64,000 nucleotides of DNA from the NCBI GenBank assembly GCA_014607495.2, contig CP053169.1, positions 372,001-436,000 of the forward strand, given 5' to 3'. Position 1 is the first letter of the stretch, and every line of letters begins with the position of its first letter. The notes beneath the pieces are model-generated. The model was not told the origin of the DNA, made no database searches, and was given only the letters and a program-made list of their open reading frames with translations. A program made the translations under genes and the position numbers. This stretch comes from Carposina sasakii. Its lineage: Eukaryota > Arthropoda > Insecta > Lepidoptera > Carposinidae. Positions 52,321 to 64,000 of this stretch are shown here, in pieces.

Positions 52321-54129
52321 TTAAGACTAAGTAAAAGGTGTCCCAGTAAGTTAAATTATATAAAAAACAGCCCAATTTTCAATACCAGCAATCTGTTTAA
52401 AACTGTACAACTTGTTCACTTTAAAATCCCCAATCAATATAAAAGGACACCGTAGTATTACTCGGCCGCACCATTGTTGGCTCGGTAACCTTGTTTGCTG
52501 CACCTTAACGAACGGAGCGAGTGCCTGCGGTCGTATTACTAGACTACTTCGTACTTGGTATCTCCTGTCGACTTAGGAACCAGGTATTTGATATGGCAAT
52601 TACTTGGAAAGTAACCCAACCAGTATCTGGCATATCAAATATTGGAATTTAAAAGCGACCTCTATCTAATTACATTGTATAATATAGAATAAAAAATGTA
52701 AATGTAGATGGCAGTATCCGGGCCGATTTTCCTGAGGATAAAGTTGATGCTGTCTCTTTCTCTAAAACTTGATCAAGATAAAGACAGCATCATCTTCATC
52801 CTTCAGATCATGAAGAAGGTATAGAAGAGGAGGTGGGATTATAAACTGAGTCGTGTGGCAATCGTGAGGCCCTGACGTCATGATAGGGGCGGAGCTTCAG
52901 CGCCAGTGGAACGCAGTAACTGTAACCACACGCTTGTGCTCCGAAATGTAACCGTATTAAAATTACAAAGACACTAGTGCTTTTATCAAGGTACTTTATT
53001 ACAAAAACGTTATATTGCCATCTAGTGACGAGTAATTGCACTAATAAAACAATCTTGAACCATATTGATAATGAGCAAGTAGTTTGACTAGTCACTAGAA
53101 GGTGGTTTCTATGTAAATAGGCAAGGCCAGTGTTCAATGCTCTCCTCGTCCCATACTTCACCCCCGCTCCGTGGCACACTATTTTTGTATGAAAATATAC
53201 TTAGCCGCTACTCCTCTTTTATTTCTTCTTCATGCTTCAAATAGACTATCTGACCATTGGAAAATTCAGAGACTATTGTGATAAATAATAGCTGCTCTTC
53301 ATTTTTACTTCGAATAATATTGGTAGGTAGTGTGAGACAATAAGCATAGAAGTGGTTTTTTTTTTTCTCATAGATTAGATACCTACATTGATTATTATAT
53401 CAATTTAAGGAGAACTTAGCTAGAATGGACTTTTTATTAAGGACTTACTAAACATTAGTTTGACGAATATTCAAATTCAAATTAATTTTAATTGACTTTC
53501 AAAGCTCTACTTCCATAAAAATGCTGAACTGATCCGCTATTTAGTACATTTCTACTTGTTATACAAAAATAAACAAAAAACGCATTCTATTGTAACACAA
53601 AATTCACGGCTTTTTAAGTGAACAAAGGAAATAATGCCAAAAGCGAAGAAGCCCATTAGTGCCTTGGACGAAACAAGAAAAAGCGACTGAGTAGTCTTTG
53701 CGGTGACGTCAAATACACTCAATTTATCTTTAAATAGGAATTTATACGGACTCTTTGTGACCAGATAGAATAGGGTTTGATCAAAGACTTTGTGTAATAG
53801 TGGGTACAGGGGTTACTTACTATGAACTCTCTAAGTAGGATAAGATTGTTTTTCTTTGAGGAAGCAAGACACTATTATAAGCAGTGTATCTCCAGGGTAT
53901 TTTTATTTATTCATTAACAAAATAACATTATTATGCCAACCCCAAAAAAATGGGATAAGGGTAGGTAGACGATGAACGGATTTGCATACATACAGAGGAA
54001 ACATATTAATAGGGTAATATTCATTATCCTTCGGGCATGGATCTTGTAGGAATTACTAAGAGGAGGTGACCTAAAACAACCGCAAAGAACAGCTGCGACT
54101 ACTAACGGCAGTTACACTAAATGGACAAC
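52321..54129. other. Stretch without recognised genes
   Basis: A 123-codon minus-strand frame at 52808-53179 shows no known motif and I do not call it. A short inverted pair TATTTGATATGGCAATTACT / TGGCATATCAAATATTGG lies at 52586-52645. Confidence 0.45.
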
Positions 54130-54310
54130 GGCTTTTTGTCATCTAATGGACGGTTTTCCACTAGAAGACACAACCATCATCACGTCATCTACTATGTGTC
54201 GTGGTCGTATCGTCTAGTGGATAAACGAGCCATACTGTTTAATACATTTTTGCTTCCAAAAAAGTCGTGGTCGTGTCGTGACCGTGTCGTTTAAGGAAAA
54301 GTGCCTATTA
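54130..54310. repeat. Foldback repeat with CACTAGACGATACGACCACG-like ends
   Basis: TTTTCCACTAGAAGACACAA against GTCGTATCGTCTAGTGGATA, plus a second GTCGTGGTCGTGTCGTGACC block. Related to 44110-44225. Confidence 0.5.
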
Positions 54311-54790
54311 GATTATAAAAAGCAGCGTTAGTGTAGTCTTGTGGAATAACGACAACTAACGCTATAACGGCAGTTTTACACTATCGTATCTCCTCTGCGT
54401 GTATCCTTCATGGTACGGAACCCATGATTAACCAAGCGCAAATGCAATTAAAACAATGATCACTGAGTACACTGCAGACGACAGATCTTTCCATTTCATT
54501 AGTTACCCAGCAGTCTTATAAATTAATGGAGGATAATTCATGCTATCATTGAATGGTAGAATTTTATATTTACTTTTTATCTGGTAAAACAAAAATTAAC
54601 CAGCAATCGACCATGACATTATCCGCGCTAGCTTTAGGATGCCAACTTTTCAGATTCCAGACGTTTGGGAAATAATTTGTCTATGCTGCTCTGCTCGTCC
54701 AGTAGTTTCGCATATACGAGTACATTGTGTGTCAGCCATAACTAACGAAAGAGTCACAGGCACCTACACTAAGTTATATATATATATCTA

Positions 54791-55054
54791 TACAGGGTGT
54801 AACAAAAAGGGTATGTTAAGCGAAAAGCTATGTAAATAGCCCACTGTAGAGAACCTATCTACAAAATTTAAGATCCGAAATCACATGTTTATTTTTCCCG
54901 ATAGTATGGAGAATTTTTAAATATCTCAGGAATTTTCATACAATCTTGAAAAGTAAAAATGTGATTTCGAGTCTCAAATTTTGGAAATAGGTTCTCTATA
55001 GTGGGCTATTTACATAGCTTTTCGCTTAACATACCCTTTCTGTAACACCCTGTA
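54791..55054. mobile_element. M3 MITE
   Basis: 264 bp, TACAGGGTGTAACAAAAAGG to CTGTAACACCCTGTA. Confidence 0.8.
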
Positions 55055-55109
55055 TAATTATGATTTATATGCACAAATATTAACAGGCAACCCTCCCCCT
55101 GATTACCGA

Positions 55110-55280
55110 ATTTTCAATAGCAAAACCGAAGCAAAGCCGAAGCAAAGCGATTGCGAAAATTGTACAATATTCGCCTTGAATGGTCAAAGTTCCTTTGTAA
55201 TTCGTTTTACGTCCGTATTTGACAAGCAATCAGCGATTTGATTCGCTATCGCTTTGCTTTTGCTAATTAGGTAATAAGGG
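55110..55280. repeat. Foldback repeat related to 40190-40435
   Basis: AAGCAAAGCGATTGCGAAAA and TTCGCTATCGCTTTGCTTTT. Confidence 0.5.
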
Positions 55281-55976
55281 GGCCTATGTCCGTGTCATAA
55301 GGAAGTAAAAAAACAAAAATATTACGAACGAAGCTATACCGGCGCTCTATAGCTTAAAGGGCTAATCGCTTGTAATTCGTAGATTGTAATCTATGATCTT
55401 AATGTCAAAATTCCAAAGCACATTTCAACGCGATAATTGGACAATTTTTGCTATTGCATTTACAATCTCTTTTACTAAATAATAAAGCTAATTGTTTTTC
55501 CTGGAACTTATGAATCTGAGTTTAAATTATAATATGAATAGAAAATGTAACGAAGTGTTTTTTTTAATGGAATCACGAGCAGTAATTATTTTTATCGACA
55601 CAAATGAAGAGTTTTATAAACACGCAGCTTCGGCTTTGGATTTTTATGTTTTCTTTCATCGAGTTTGGATATGTTTTGACTGGAACTACATATTTTTATT
55701 TCTGTTCGTTATTTTTATAGTCGGACCTAAAAATAGGTTTAGAAAAGGTTCGGTGATTATTATTCTGTATTTTTAAAAACGTTTGTTTTTGATAGCGAGT
55801 TCAACAATTTAGATTCCTACGGCTAACGAGTATTTTATTTAAACATTCCACATTTTAAAGTCAGTGCCAGATTAGTGCAACAAGTTTACATAATGGACAC
55901 ATGAGGTAAAACACACACCATCTGATGTTTGTTTTCGGGTTATAGATGTTTCTATGTATAATTAATTATCTTTATA
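55281..55976. other. Non-coding stretch
   Basis: A hydrophobic 94-codon frame (55492-55776) in AT-rich DNA has no recognised domain and is not called as a gene. Confidence 0.4.
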
Positions 55977-56528
55977 AGTGTGTCAGGGATAGAGTTAGCG
56001 ATATATTAAGGGCGTGGTCGAACTGCCCACTTTTAGAAATGACAGCTATTAGAGTTTTTTTTTTAAGTTAGTGGTAAATTTTGTCAATTTATCTGGATTT
56101 AAAAGGTCTAAAAAGGTAAGAAAAAGCTGTGTTTGAAAGCTAATAGTATTGTCTATCATTCAAATTAGATAAAAATATATAGTACTTAACAGCAATGCCA
56201 CATAAAAAAAATATGTAGATTTTTTGTCCCAATTTTGTCTGTTTTTTTATTGCGTAATATGCTATGAAAACTAGCCCGTTAATGTGCATTTTTTTGTAAA
56301 TCACAGAAACCTCGAAAAAATAGCTACAAAACAACGCCTAAATTTATAGCTCTAAGTCACATAGTTTTGAATCTATTGTTATTTTGAAATTGATACTCAG
56401 GTACCGCTACTCAGGTACTCAGATAAAAGTGGACAGTTAGACCCCCACATGGGCGTATTTTTGTCGATAAAATGAAGTGTACCTACAACACGCCCTTAAA
56501 ATATCGCTAACTCTATCCCGGACACACT
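55977..56528. mobile_element. MITE with 40-bp inverted ends
   Basis: AGTGTGTCAGGGATAGAGTT, then AGCGATATATTAAGGGCGTG on the left; the right end is the reverse complement with two differences. Internal AT-rich 470 bp without a gene. Confidence 0.75.
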
Positions 56529-57811
56529 GTATATCGCTGCTTACGAGTAGTACCCACGACATAAGATCTTAGGGACTAGGCTAAAGGGTTATACAGTATA
56601 AATTAAAAAATCCAAAAACCCGACTGCTTAAAAAAGAACCAAATAATGTACATAATAAAAAAACTGAAAAGAAAAAAACAAGCACTTACATAGATGTCCG
56701 ATGGTCTAGAATTCTATAATATTATTATGGAATGAATACTATTGAAGAACATAAAATATTTTAAAATTATTAATAAAGAAATGGAAAAAATTCCTCACCC
56801 GTATATTTTATTATTATATTTTCTATATTTAATATTTTTAATTGTAATATTTTCTAATGATCGTAACATAACAACTGAACAGTTAGGATCCATTGAAATA
56901 TTAGCTTGGCTGTCGGATAATGGATCCTTGCTGTATATATATTATATGTATGTATGTGTGTAATCACCATAATTATGTAATTAAAGCATAGATATTTTAA
57001 AACAGCCACCTAGTTTTCTAGAAATTAAGTATAAATAAAGTAAGTATTAACTTAGTAACAAGAAATGACGGCTGTGTTCCCATTCTTAAAGGAGATTCAA
57101 CAGGCACGCTTAACTGCATAGCGAGGTTTCGTGATTTACTACACTAGCTTATTGCTTGAGAAAATCTCATTATTGGTGATTATATTCGCAGATGGACACT
57201 TAACAGTCGCCAATAATCATATATAGACATTACGCCTCTTTTCCGGCTCGATGGCAACACAGGACAAATTATTATAAACAATTAAACTTTCTTAGAAATT
57301 CGACTCAAATAATTAAGAAACTTATAATATCGTGAATAGTCCTTTTCCTAATAAATTGGCTACTTAGTAACAAGTAATGACTTCATTATAAATACAAATG
57401 TAAGATATCTTAACATACAGACTCAAAGGTAAACTCAAAACGTAATAGACATTAGTCCAAATAAGTCCCACGGATATTTATAGAACCATCAAAAATATAT
57501 CAAACAATATTATAATTATCAAGACACTAGCGCCAATGTCGAAGGACTTGATAACGTAAGACACTTTAGTCAAACTAATTTAACTTTTCCCTCACACGAC
57601 AACTATTCCAATTATGAACACATTAAGATCTAAATTAGCTTGGCAAAGTTCCGGGTGTATTGAGATATGCCCATAAAGCTCGTAATTATATTTCGTATGT
57701 TATAGCTAATGTATATCTTGCTCACTGTAAATAGAGTAGATTTTATGGTATTTTTTTTTTACTATTGGATTCATTACTGGTCGCTAGATTGTAGTATTTG
57801 TGGCCGAATCG
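56529..57811. other. Non-coding stretch with an S1 SINE tail
   Basis: 56757-56800 (AATTATTAATAAAGAAATGG, CTCACCC) is a truncated S1 SINE. Phrases AGTAACAAGAAATGAC/AGTAACAAGTAATGACTT recur at 57054 and 57366. No gene. Confidence 0.5.
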
Positions 57812-57955
57812 CGGCGGTAGGCTCACCTACCACGTGGGACTTAATAGGCTAACAGGTGACAAGTGGGTATGTGATTTGCACACTTCTGCTCAACCTCCTT
57901 GGGCAGATAATGAGCGTGACTATATTATGTATGTATGTATGTATTTACTTTGTAC
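57812..57955 (+). mobile_element. RTE-tailed SINE (R9)
   Basis: GGCGGTAGGCTCACCTACCA, CACGTGGGACTTAATAGGCT, GAGCGTGACTATATTATG and (TATG)n; matches 30233-30385. Confidence 0.65.
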
Positions 57956-58452
57956 TATAATTTGGTGACACGTGGCTCGAAAGTTCGAGTTTCACAGGAT
58001 AGCGGTGCCGTCATATAGCAGCCGTGCGCTAAACCACGCCATCTTTACGGTGCCAACATGTGAAATGTTCTTTCAAGTCCGCTATCTTAGGGAACTAAGG
58101 AGAGTAGGTAGTTTAGATAACAATAAAAATTGAACATGAAAATAAAAAATAAATTTGATTCGCCGAGTCAAAGGTGCTGGGTTATTATCACATATAAATA
58201 TTGATATGGTGAATATTACCTACAGGATGATTTTTTCAGATTCAGATTCAGATAATTTATTTGCATAAATATGGGTACATAATAAAGATAACATTAATGA
58301 AAATTTAGTTCCTGCATATTTTGCCATTGATTAGCATGCAAATATTAGTGGGTTAATATAGATATTGTTATCATAAGTTAATGTTAGTAGCCAACCATCA
58401 GATAAATAAAATAATAATAGCAAAATAAAATAAATGTCAACACTTTTTACAA

Positions 58453-59102
58453 TTACAAATCTTTAGCCAATTTAGCAATCAAGAATTCCTCAGTCGAATA
58501 GTAGGCACCATCAACCAAGAGCTTGTAAAGCTTATTTTTAAATATCTTAATGTCATCAGTCCTGCATATGTCACTTGGTAATTTATTAAATACTCTAGGA
58601 GCCATACCAAATACGCTTTTGTTATAGAGAACTGTTTTGCATAATGGCATACAAATTTTGCAATCATTACGTTTTCCTCTTAGTTTTTCAAATTGATCGA
58701 TATTAACTTTAACGTATAGAGCAATATCATATATGTACATACATGGAACAGTTAGTATTTTTAATCTTTTAAAGTGTGGCTGACAACTATCGGTTTGCTT
58801 AATGTTTACAATGGCTCTAATGCATCTCTTTTGCGCTTTGAATGCCATTTCTTTATGGGTTGAGTTACCCCAGAAGATGATACCATACCTCAGACAAGAA
58901 GCAGCATGTGCATGGTAGGCCGTAAGTACCGCAGATTGGTTCACCACTTTTGAAAGTAGGCGTAGTGCATAAGAAAAGGAATTAACTTTAGAGGTAAGTT
59001 TTTCAACATGTGCTTTCCAGTTTAAATTATTGTCTATATATAAGCCTAAGAATTTAGTCAATTTTATGTCGTTGATTTTAGTATCGTTATATTTTATGTC
59101 TA
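58453..59102 (-). pseudogene. Jockey-type LINE reverse-transcriptase C-terminal fragment
   Basis: On the minus strand the frame is open from the M4 insertion at 59102 to the stop at 58453. It contains LGLYIDNNLNWKAHVEKL, then SCLRYGIIFWGN, AFKAQKRCIRAIVN and APRVFNKLPSDI. This is the C-terminal region of jockey-clade LINE polymerases, past the catalytic palm. The rest is lost at the M4 border. About 200 bp of 3' untranslated sequence follows (58230-58452) and ends CTGAATCTGAATCTGAA, typical for jockey-like 3' ends. Confidence 0.8.
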
Positions 59103-59467
59103 TTTTTTGGTCGTCAACGTTCCCGAAAACTACAGAATCTCCTCATCATCACGATCATTTTTCTCCATGGAAGCATACCTGGGAAGTGTCTGGTTTCCAA
59201 AATATTAGAGTCCAAAGTTGAGTAAATAGAATGCGTTTTTCTGCATAAATGCACATTGACGCGCGTAGCAAGATTTTTTCAGAAGAAATAGTTAATATCT
59301 GTCTATGGAAAAACTAGCATAAACTCTGGACACTATAAATTTCGCCCTATCAATTAATTTTAAAAAAAATTAAAAAGATTCCCAGATTTTATTTGCCATA
59401 AACTTACTTTGTTTGATGTATAGAGTAGGTACCCTTCATTAAGGGTGGCAACGAAAAACACCCTGTA
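59103..59467 (+). mobile_element. M4 MITE interrupting the LINE fragment
   Basis: TTTTTTGGTCGTCAACGTTC to AAAAACACCCTGTA; the first ten bases are missing. Confidence 0.7.
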
Positions 59468-59749
59468 TATTTTACTTCTTTGAGTCATTTCTTTCAATAA
59501 AGAAAGCTCTTCTCTCGTGTCACATTTAGCGCGTAGCAAACGTACTACTACGAGTACGTAGTAATTCGTAGTAAGCTACTACGAATCCGTAGTAGACTAC
59601 AATGTTTGAATTTCTTATACTACGATTGTTTTAGGGTTGCCTATCTATAAACAAGCAAATTATTTATTACTAAGCAATTTCTTAATGATATCATTAATTT
59701 AGAACAGAAGTACAATTTTATTTTACAACATACATACATAAATGAAATT

Positions 59750-59990
59750 GTATTAGGCGTTACAATTCGGAAGTTCAAACATTCATTTGTTGGCGAAACA
59801 TATGCAGATTATTTATCTAGTTTTTGATTTCGAAATGGTGCAATGTATCGTCTTGCATGCTAGGTGCTCGGGTCTGGTTTCTCGTGGCGATTGTAGTTAG
59901 TGCAAGTACCTGTTTTCGCAATTATGAGATATCAGATCCGAGAGTCAGTGGAGGGTGTAGGGCCCGGTGGTGGGCGCACCCATAGTGAAC
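59750..59990. repeat. F1 MITE copy
   Basis: GTATTAGGCGTTACAATTCG to TGGGCGCACCCATAGTGAA, reverse complement arrangement of 7968-8260. Confidence 0.6.
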
Positions 59991-60002
59991 ATACATACAT
60001 AT

Positions 60003-60480
60003 AAGCGGTGATAGCCTAGATAGGTTAAGACGTGCACCTTCCAAGCGGGAGGCGTAAGTTCGATCCCAGTCACGGGCCTGTACCAATGAATTAATTTCAT
60101 GTACAGATTTTAATGTTATAAAATTATTAATAAAGAAAATGGGAAAAATTCTTCACCCGAGTGGGAATCGAACCCACGACCGCTGCAAACCGTGCCAGCT
60201 GCTATAAGCCACTAAGCCACCGGGTCATTAAGGGATTTTAATGTTGTAAAATTGTCACTTAGCTCATACCTCGGAAAGCACGTAAAACCGTTGTTCCTGC
60301 GCCTGATCTCTCTCCGGTCGTGTCGGCTTTCCGTCCCATCGGACTATGAGAGTAACGGAATAGAGAGTGCATCTGTGTTTGCGCACACACTTGTGCACTA
60401 TATTATCTCCTACGTGCCTGGCCAATCTCCGTAGAGATTGGTCGCCTTGGCCGAAATACGGTCGGAGATGATCATCATCA
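60003..60480 (+). mobile_element. S2 SINE split by an S1 SINE
   Basis: Same as 47453-47790, interrupted at 60118-60233. Target duplication GATTTTAATGTT at 60106-60117 and 60234-60245. Confidence 0.8.
60118..60233 (-). mobile_element. S1 SINE nested in S2, with 12-bp target duplication
   Basis: Tail plus tRNA-like part only. The clean duplication defines the mobile unit as this 116-bp short form. Confidence 0.8.
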
Positions 60481-60545
60481 CATACTTATCACGCCTTTAT
60501 CCCTTACGGGGTAGGCAGAGCACCAAGGGCCGATAGAACCACATT
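60481..60545 (-). mobile_element. S3 SINE fragment
   Basis: ATCACGCCTTTATCCCTTAC, then GGCCGATAGAACCACATTGG. Confidence 0.6.
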
Positions 60546-60717
60546 GGTTACAATGAAATTGAAAAAGGTAATTTCATATAATTTAGGTAGAAGGGTAAAA
60601 ACTGTGATAAAATCTCATTGGGTAAAAATTTAAAGCTATATAGATAAATGATCGTTTGACTTTTGACAATATACATGTTTGCTTAAACAATATTATATTG
60701 TTTTGTCGTTAAATAAC

Positions 60718-60838
60718 TTGTACATCTCAACTATACCCTCAAAATTGGTCAGAAGTGGCACCATGTGGTTCTATCGGCCCTTTGTGCTCTGCCTACCCCG
60801 TAAGGGATAAAGGCGTGATTATATGTATGTATGTATGT
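60718..60838 (+). mobile_element. S3 SINE, sense orientation with (TATG)n
   Basis: GTACATCTCAACTATACCCT to GCGTGATTATATGTATGTAT. Confidence 0.7.
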
Positions 60839-61344
60839 TAAATAGATGGCTGTAGTACAACGACTTGTAATTTGTTATTGTGTTTACCCTTATTCTAACT
60901 TTGCACAAAATTAACACATATTCTTCAAACAAAAATTATTTATTTACACGATGTATTACAATATGAACCTTATTGCTTTGCAATAAGATGGTATGATAAT
61001 GTAAAAATAGGTCATATCGCGTCGGAGGCAGACGTCGCGACAGTCCTGGCGCCAAATCTCGAGGAGAGGACAAAGAATACATAGATACAGAGGTGACTTA
61101 GTTAAATACCTACACATTTGTTAACGATGTTGATGTTGCATTTCCTTCCAAAAATGCCGTAAGAGTCGACTTAGGAAATCTTTTATATGTAGTTCAAATT
61201 CAAATTCAAAATCATTTATTCGACATGAAAGCATTAACAATTATTATTTTTTTATATTTTGATTGAGGGTATAAAAATAATTTGCAATACATTGGTTTTA
61301 GTTGTTAGTTAGTTCAATAGATAGAACTAACATGGAAAACTAAT
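60839..61344. other. Non-coding stretch
   Basis: No recognised gene; a retroelement-like phrase GCCGTAAGAGTCGACTTAGG at 61157. Confidence 0.45.
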
Positions 61345-61790
61345 CCTGATGATGCCACGGGTGTTGGCGAAACATATGTCGATTAAAAAAATTTAATTGG
61401 TTTTCGGATTAGCAGCTATGTATTTATGGTTGCATGCTAGGTGCTTGGATCTGGCTTCTCGTTGCGACTGTGTCTTGTGTTCGTGATCATGAGTCGGCAG
61501 ATCCGAGGGTCAGCGGAGGGTATAGGACCCGGTGGCGGGCGATCCCTCAATAGACATTAACAACTTGTTTGTCGATTGTCTAATTATATGTTAAAGTATG
61601 CCTTAAAGTAAGTAGTTTTAAGCAAACTATGTTCTATTATGGTTATACCTTCTCATGGAAGAGTGGAGTTTCCTGACACAAGCAAAAATCTCGGTTAATA
61701 GGAAGCCCTAACCTTTTTCGATTGTTAACATATGTTTTAACCAAATAAACTTTTTTTTTTCTTCTTTTTTTCATTTTCATTTTATATTGC
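61345..61790. repeat. F1-related repeat followed by a LINE 3' untranslated end
   Basis: 61350-61560 shares GTTGGCGAAACATATG and TTGCATGCTAGGTGCT with 59805-59870. 61600-61790 ends AAATAAACTTTTTTTTTTC, like the LINE tail inserted at 35430-35695. Confidence 0.5.
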
Positions 61791-61883
61791 CACGCTATTT
61801 AGCATAAAGTAGCCGTGGGTTCTCTTTTATGATCTTGAATTTCTGGATGTCACATTATGGGAAATTATTTGGGCCTAGGAAGT

Positions 61884-62130
61884 TCTCTGATGAACATATG
61901 CCTCCCCCAATAACCTTCACGTCAACCGGTGGTCGAGGCCTGCATCCAGCCGATACCCGTTGCCCTGATAAGGTCATCCATCTATATTACGTGTGACCTT
62001 CCCATGCCTGGCTTGTCGGTACGTGTTCTCCACTCAAGAACTTTTTTCTTTTTACTACAGCCGACATATACCTACGCCACAAGACTGCCATGGGGGAGGC
62101 CTATGTCCAGCAGTGGACTGCAATATAGCT
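61884..62130. repeat. R5-related retroelement fragment
   Basis: CATATGCCTCCCCCAATAAC on the left and GGGGGAGGCCTATGTCCAGC ... GTGGACTGCAATA on the right, so the ends are partly inverted. Confidence 0.55.
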
Positions 62131-62286
62131 AAAGGCTCGAATCAGAAAGCAGCTTTTAGTACTCGTAAAAAAATTGTGTAACATATTCTTAATTAAAAAC
62201 TTTTGTTTGCCATCATCATCCTACTTGTAACGGCCTATTTCAATACGAGAGATCAAAAAGAATTTAGGATTATTTTATTCCAAATT

Positions 62287-62365
62287 TTAAATTTTGTATG
62301 AAAACAATTGAAGATTAAATCTGAGATATGCAAAAAATCTCTCAAGATCAGTTATAGAAATTGGC
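62287..62365. repeat. Repeat shared with 52045-52130
   Basis: TTGAAGATTAAATCTGAGAT and CAAGATCAGTTATAGAAATT. Confidence 0.55.
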
Positions 62366-62829
62366 GCTAAGTTAACACTGAAGATAACGACTGACTTACC
62401 TACATTTATTTACTCTTTGCCTCCTACTGAATAAGGAAATTTATTTCCCAACAGCAGCGCATTCTGATTGGTCCACCGCAAAATTTTCTTCTACACTAAC
62501 CAATAGCATCGGTGCCAAATATTAATCCCACCAATGGCATTGCAACAAAAGATTTCAAATCTACCAATAGGAGATGATATTCGAGTATTTCAAGAATTCA
62601 GCTTATTCGTAATGTTTGAATCGGATGCGTGCTTTTAATGCAGTATTTTCTATGTTATCTAAATAAATATGTGTAGTAACGTTATTATAAGTATATAAGC
62701 TCAGGGTGGATATGGTACATATTGTATAGTTGTGCTAGTGGACATATTTATAAGACTTGTGTTGAAAATGATGACCAATGCGTATACTATAGCTAGCATA
62801 CTACTTATTATACTGGTAAGTCTATCTTA

Positions 62830-63150
62830 ATATATAAAAAATCCGTGTCACTGTGTATGTTCCGAATAAACTCAAAAACGAGTCAACTGATATTCATGAA
62901 AATTGGCATATATATGTAATTTGGTCCAACTTAGATGATAGGATAGTTATTATTTAAATTAATGGTCTTAATAACTAATAATTAATAAAAAAACTGATCA
63001 TCAACGTTGGTTGTTATTAATCGTACGTTCCATAAGTCTGCAACAGATGGCGCCTTTGAATTGTTATGTTAATTTGTGTTAAATTTGTCTTTCAAATCTG
63101 TCTTAAATCACTAAGCCACAGCAACGCGTGGCCGGGTCTGCTATTTTATA
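62830..63150. mobile_element. Possible non-autonomous Helitron-like element of another family
   Basis: TTAATATATAAAAAATCCGT with a mobile-element-like phrase CAACTGATATTCATGAAAAT, and end GCAACGCGTGGCCGGGTCTG CTA. This end type is common in insect repeats; borders uncertain. Confidence 0.4.
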
Positions 63151-63173
63151 TATTTTTCTCTATAAGAAAAACT

Positions 63174-63438
63174 GCACCGGTGTGATGAATTTGGTGAGAG
63201 CGCGATGTCTCACTTTGAAACGTCAAATCCACAGAGCTAAATATTAACTAAACAAGGCAAGTGTTTCTACTTGGTGTGTAAAAAGGGATTGCAAACCACT
63301 TCTATCAGCCTTCTAATTCATAAGTCTATTTTTACATGCAAAGTACATCCACTTAGTTTATCTAGTTATTAATAGCTCTGTGAATTTGACGTTTAAAAGT
63401 GAGACATCTCACTCTCATCAAATTCATCATACGGGTGC
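63174..63438. mobile_element. Foldback MITE, about 265 bp
   Basis: Inverted ends GCACCGGTGTGATGAATTTG and CAAATTCATCATACGGGTGC, then GAGACATC / GATGTCTC and TTTGACGTTT / AAACGTCAAA; arms about 70 bp. Confidence 0.75.
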
Positions 63439-63514
63439 TGTGCACTGCATTCGAAACCGTGTTGAGATGCAGTTAACCACAGATCTATGACAGATGAATA
63501 TTTTTATGCGAAGA

Positions 63515-63851
63515 CTAGTGGACGCCCGCGACTCCGTCGGCGTGGACTACAGAAAAAAAACAAAATGTCGAAATTATCCGGGATAAAAACATTTTCCCGG
63601 GATAAAAAGTAGCCTATATTTTAAGTGGGACCTGTCACAATATATTCCTGAAAACTGCATCGAAATCGGTTCAGCCGTTTCTTAGATTAGCGTGCACAAA
63701 CGCACAGACGAACAGACAAACATACAAAAATTTAAAAAATCATTCTTTTGGGTACTATTGCGTTACCAAAGGTCTCCTATAATATTTTTTCTCATATATC
63801 TTTCCGATTTCCGACAGCGATCCGTTATATTTTTATTATATTATGTATAGA
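63515..63851 (-). mobile_element. Non-autonomous Helitron-like element
   Basis: CTAG at 63515-63518, GC hairpin, family body, and minus-strand start TCTATACATAATATAATA. About 337 bp. Confidence 0.7.
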
Positions 63852-64000
63852 TAAGTAAAAATGAATAGGAACTTTAAAATGATTGTTTTAACGTTACAAG
63901 CATATAAATGGCATTAGAGTGGGAATTGTACATCGCTTCCTATCGTAGAATTAATATGGACATTAAATTAAAAATAATTAAAAGTTTTGTATTATTTTTG

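Noticed and set aside
52808..53179. 123-codon minus-strand frame
   Set aside because: No motif, no conserved-looking composition and repeat-rich surroundings.
55492..55776. 94-codon hydrophobic frame as a membrane protein
   Set aside because: AT-rich DNA often yields Phe/Ile/Leu-rich frames; no start context, neighbour or family support.

Overview
The window looks like a stretch of insect, most probably lepidopteran, chromosome packed with mobile DNA. The reasons are AT-rich sequence, many non-autonomous Helitron-like copies ending in CTAG next to T, SINEs with tRNA-like heads, RTE-type (TATG)n tails and jockey/CR1-type LINE fragments. I recognise no host protein-coding gene and no functional cellular tRNA or rRNA. 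Layout: 1-3770 is the 3' part of a Ty3/gypsy retrotransposon (pol open reading frame running off the left edge, a 3' region with three covarying hairpins, and a probable LTR promoter). 3771-18740 is a mosaic of SINEs, Helitron-like elements and MITEs, including a decayed P-like element with a THAP zinc-finger remnant (5652-6337), an element with arrays of a palindromic motif (9383-10226) and a hAT-like MITE with an 8-bp duplication (14333-14761). 18750-33013 is a full-length Polinton/Maverick bounded by 6-bp target-site duplications (TACAGG) and terminal inverted repeats that start AGTAGTAC. 33014-64000 is again a dense repeat mosaic with LINE fragments at about 37990, 42072, 47068 and 58453. 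The Polinton holds the virion module of this virus-like transposon class on one strand in compact, often overlapping order: packaging ATPase, DUF8207-like protein, small fibre-like protein, integrase with chromodomain, PLA2-like minor capsid protein, adenovirus-type cysteine protease, penton-like minor capsid protein, a 47-codon linker ORF, double-jelly-roll major capsid protein and a 164-aa protein that resembles a degraded DEDDh exonuclease. Together these would supply assembly, maturation, genome packaging and integration. The protein-primed DNA polymerase B expected in an autonomous Polinton is absent. In its place is 4.6 kb of unusual sequence with a 134-codon ORF preceded by a plausible intron, tandem repeats, SINE and Helitron debris, and an inverted deleted copy of part of the capsid gene. 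The ATPase is broken by a perfect 73-nt palindrome. The terminal repeats are built of 150/157-bp tandem units (5 on the left, 8 on the right), part of which resembles the tail of a tRNA-derived SINE found elsewhere in the window. The element is therefore structurally complete but very probably non-autonomous. All assignments come from reading the sequence; no database search was possible.
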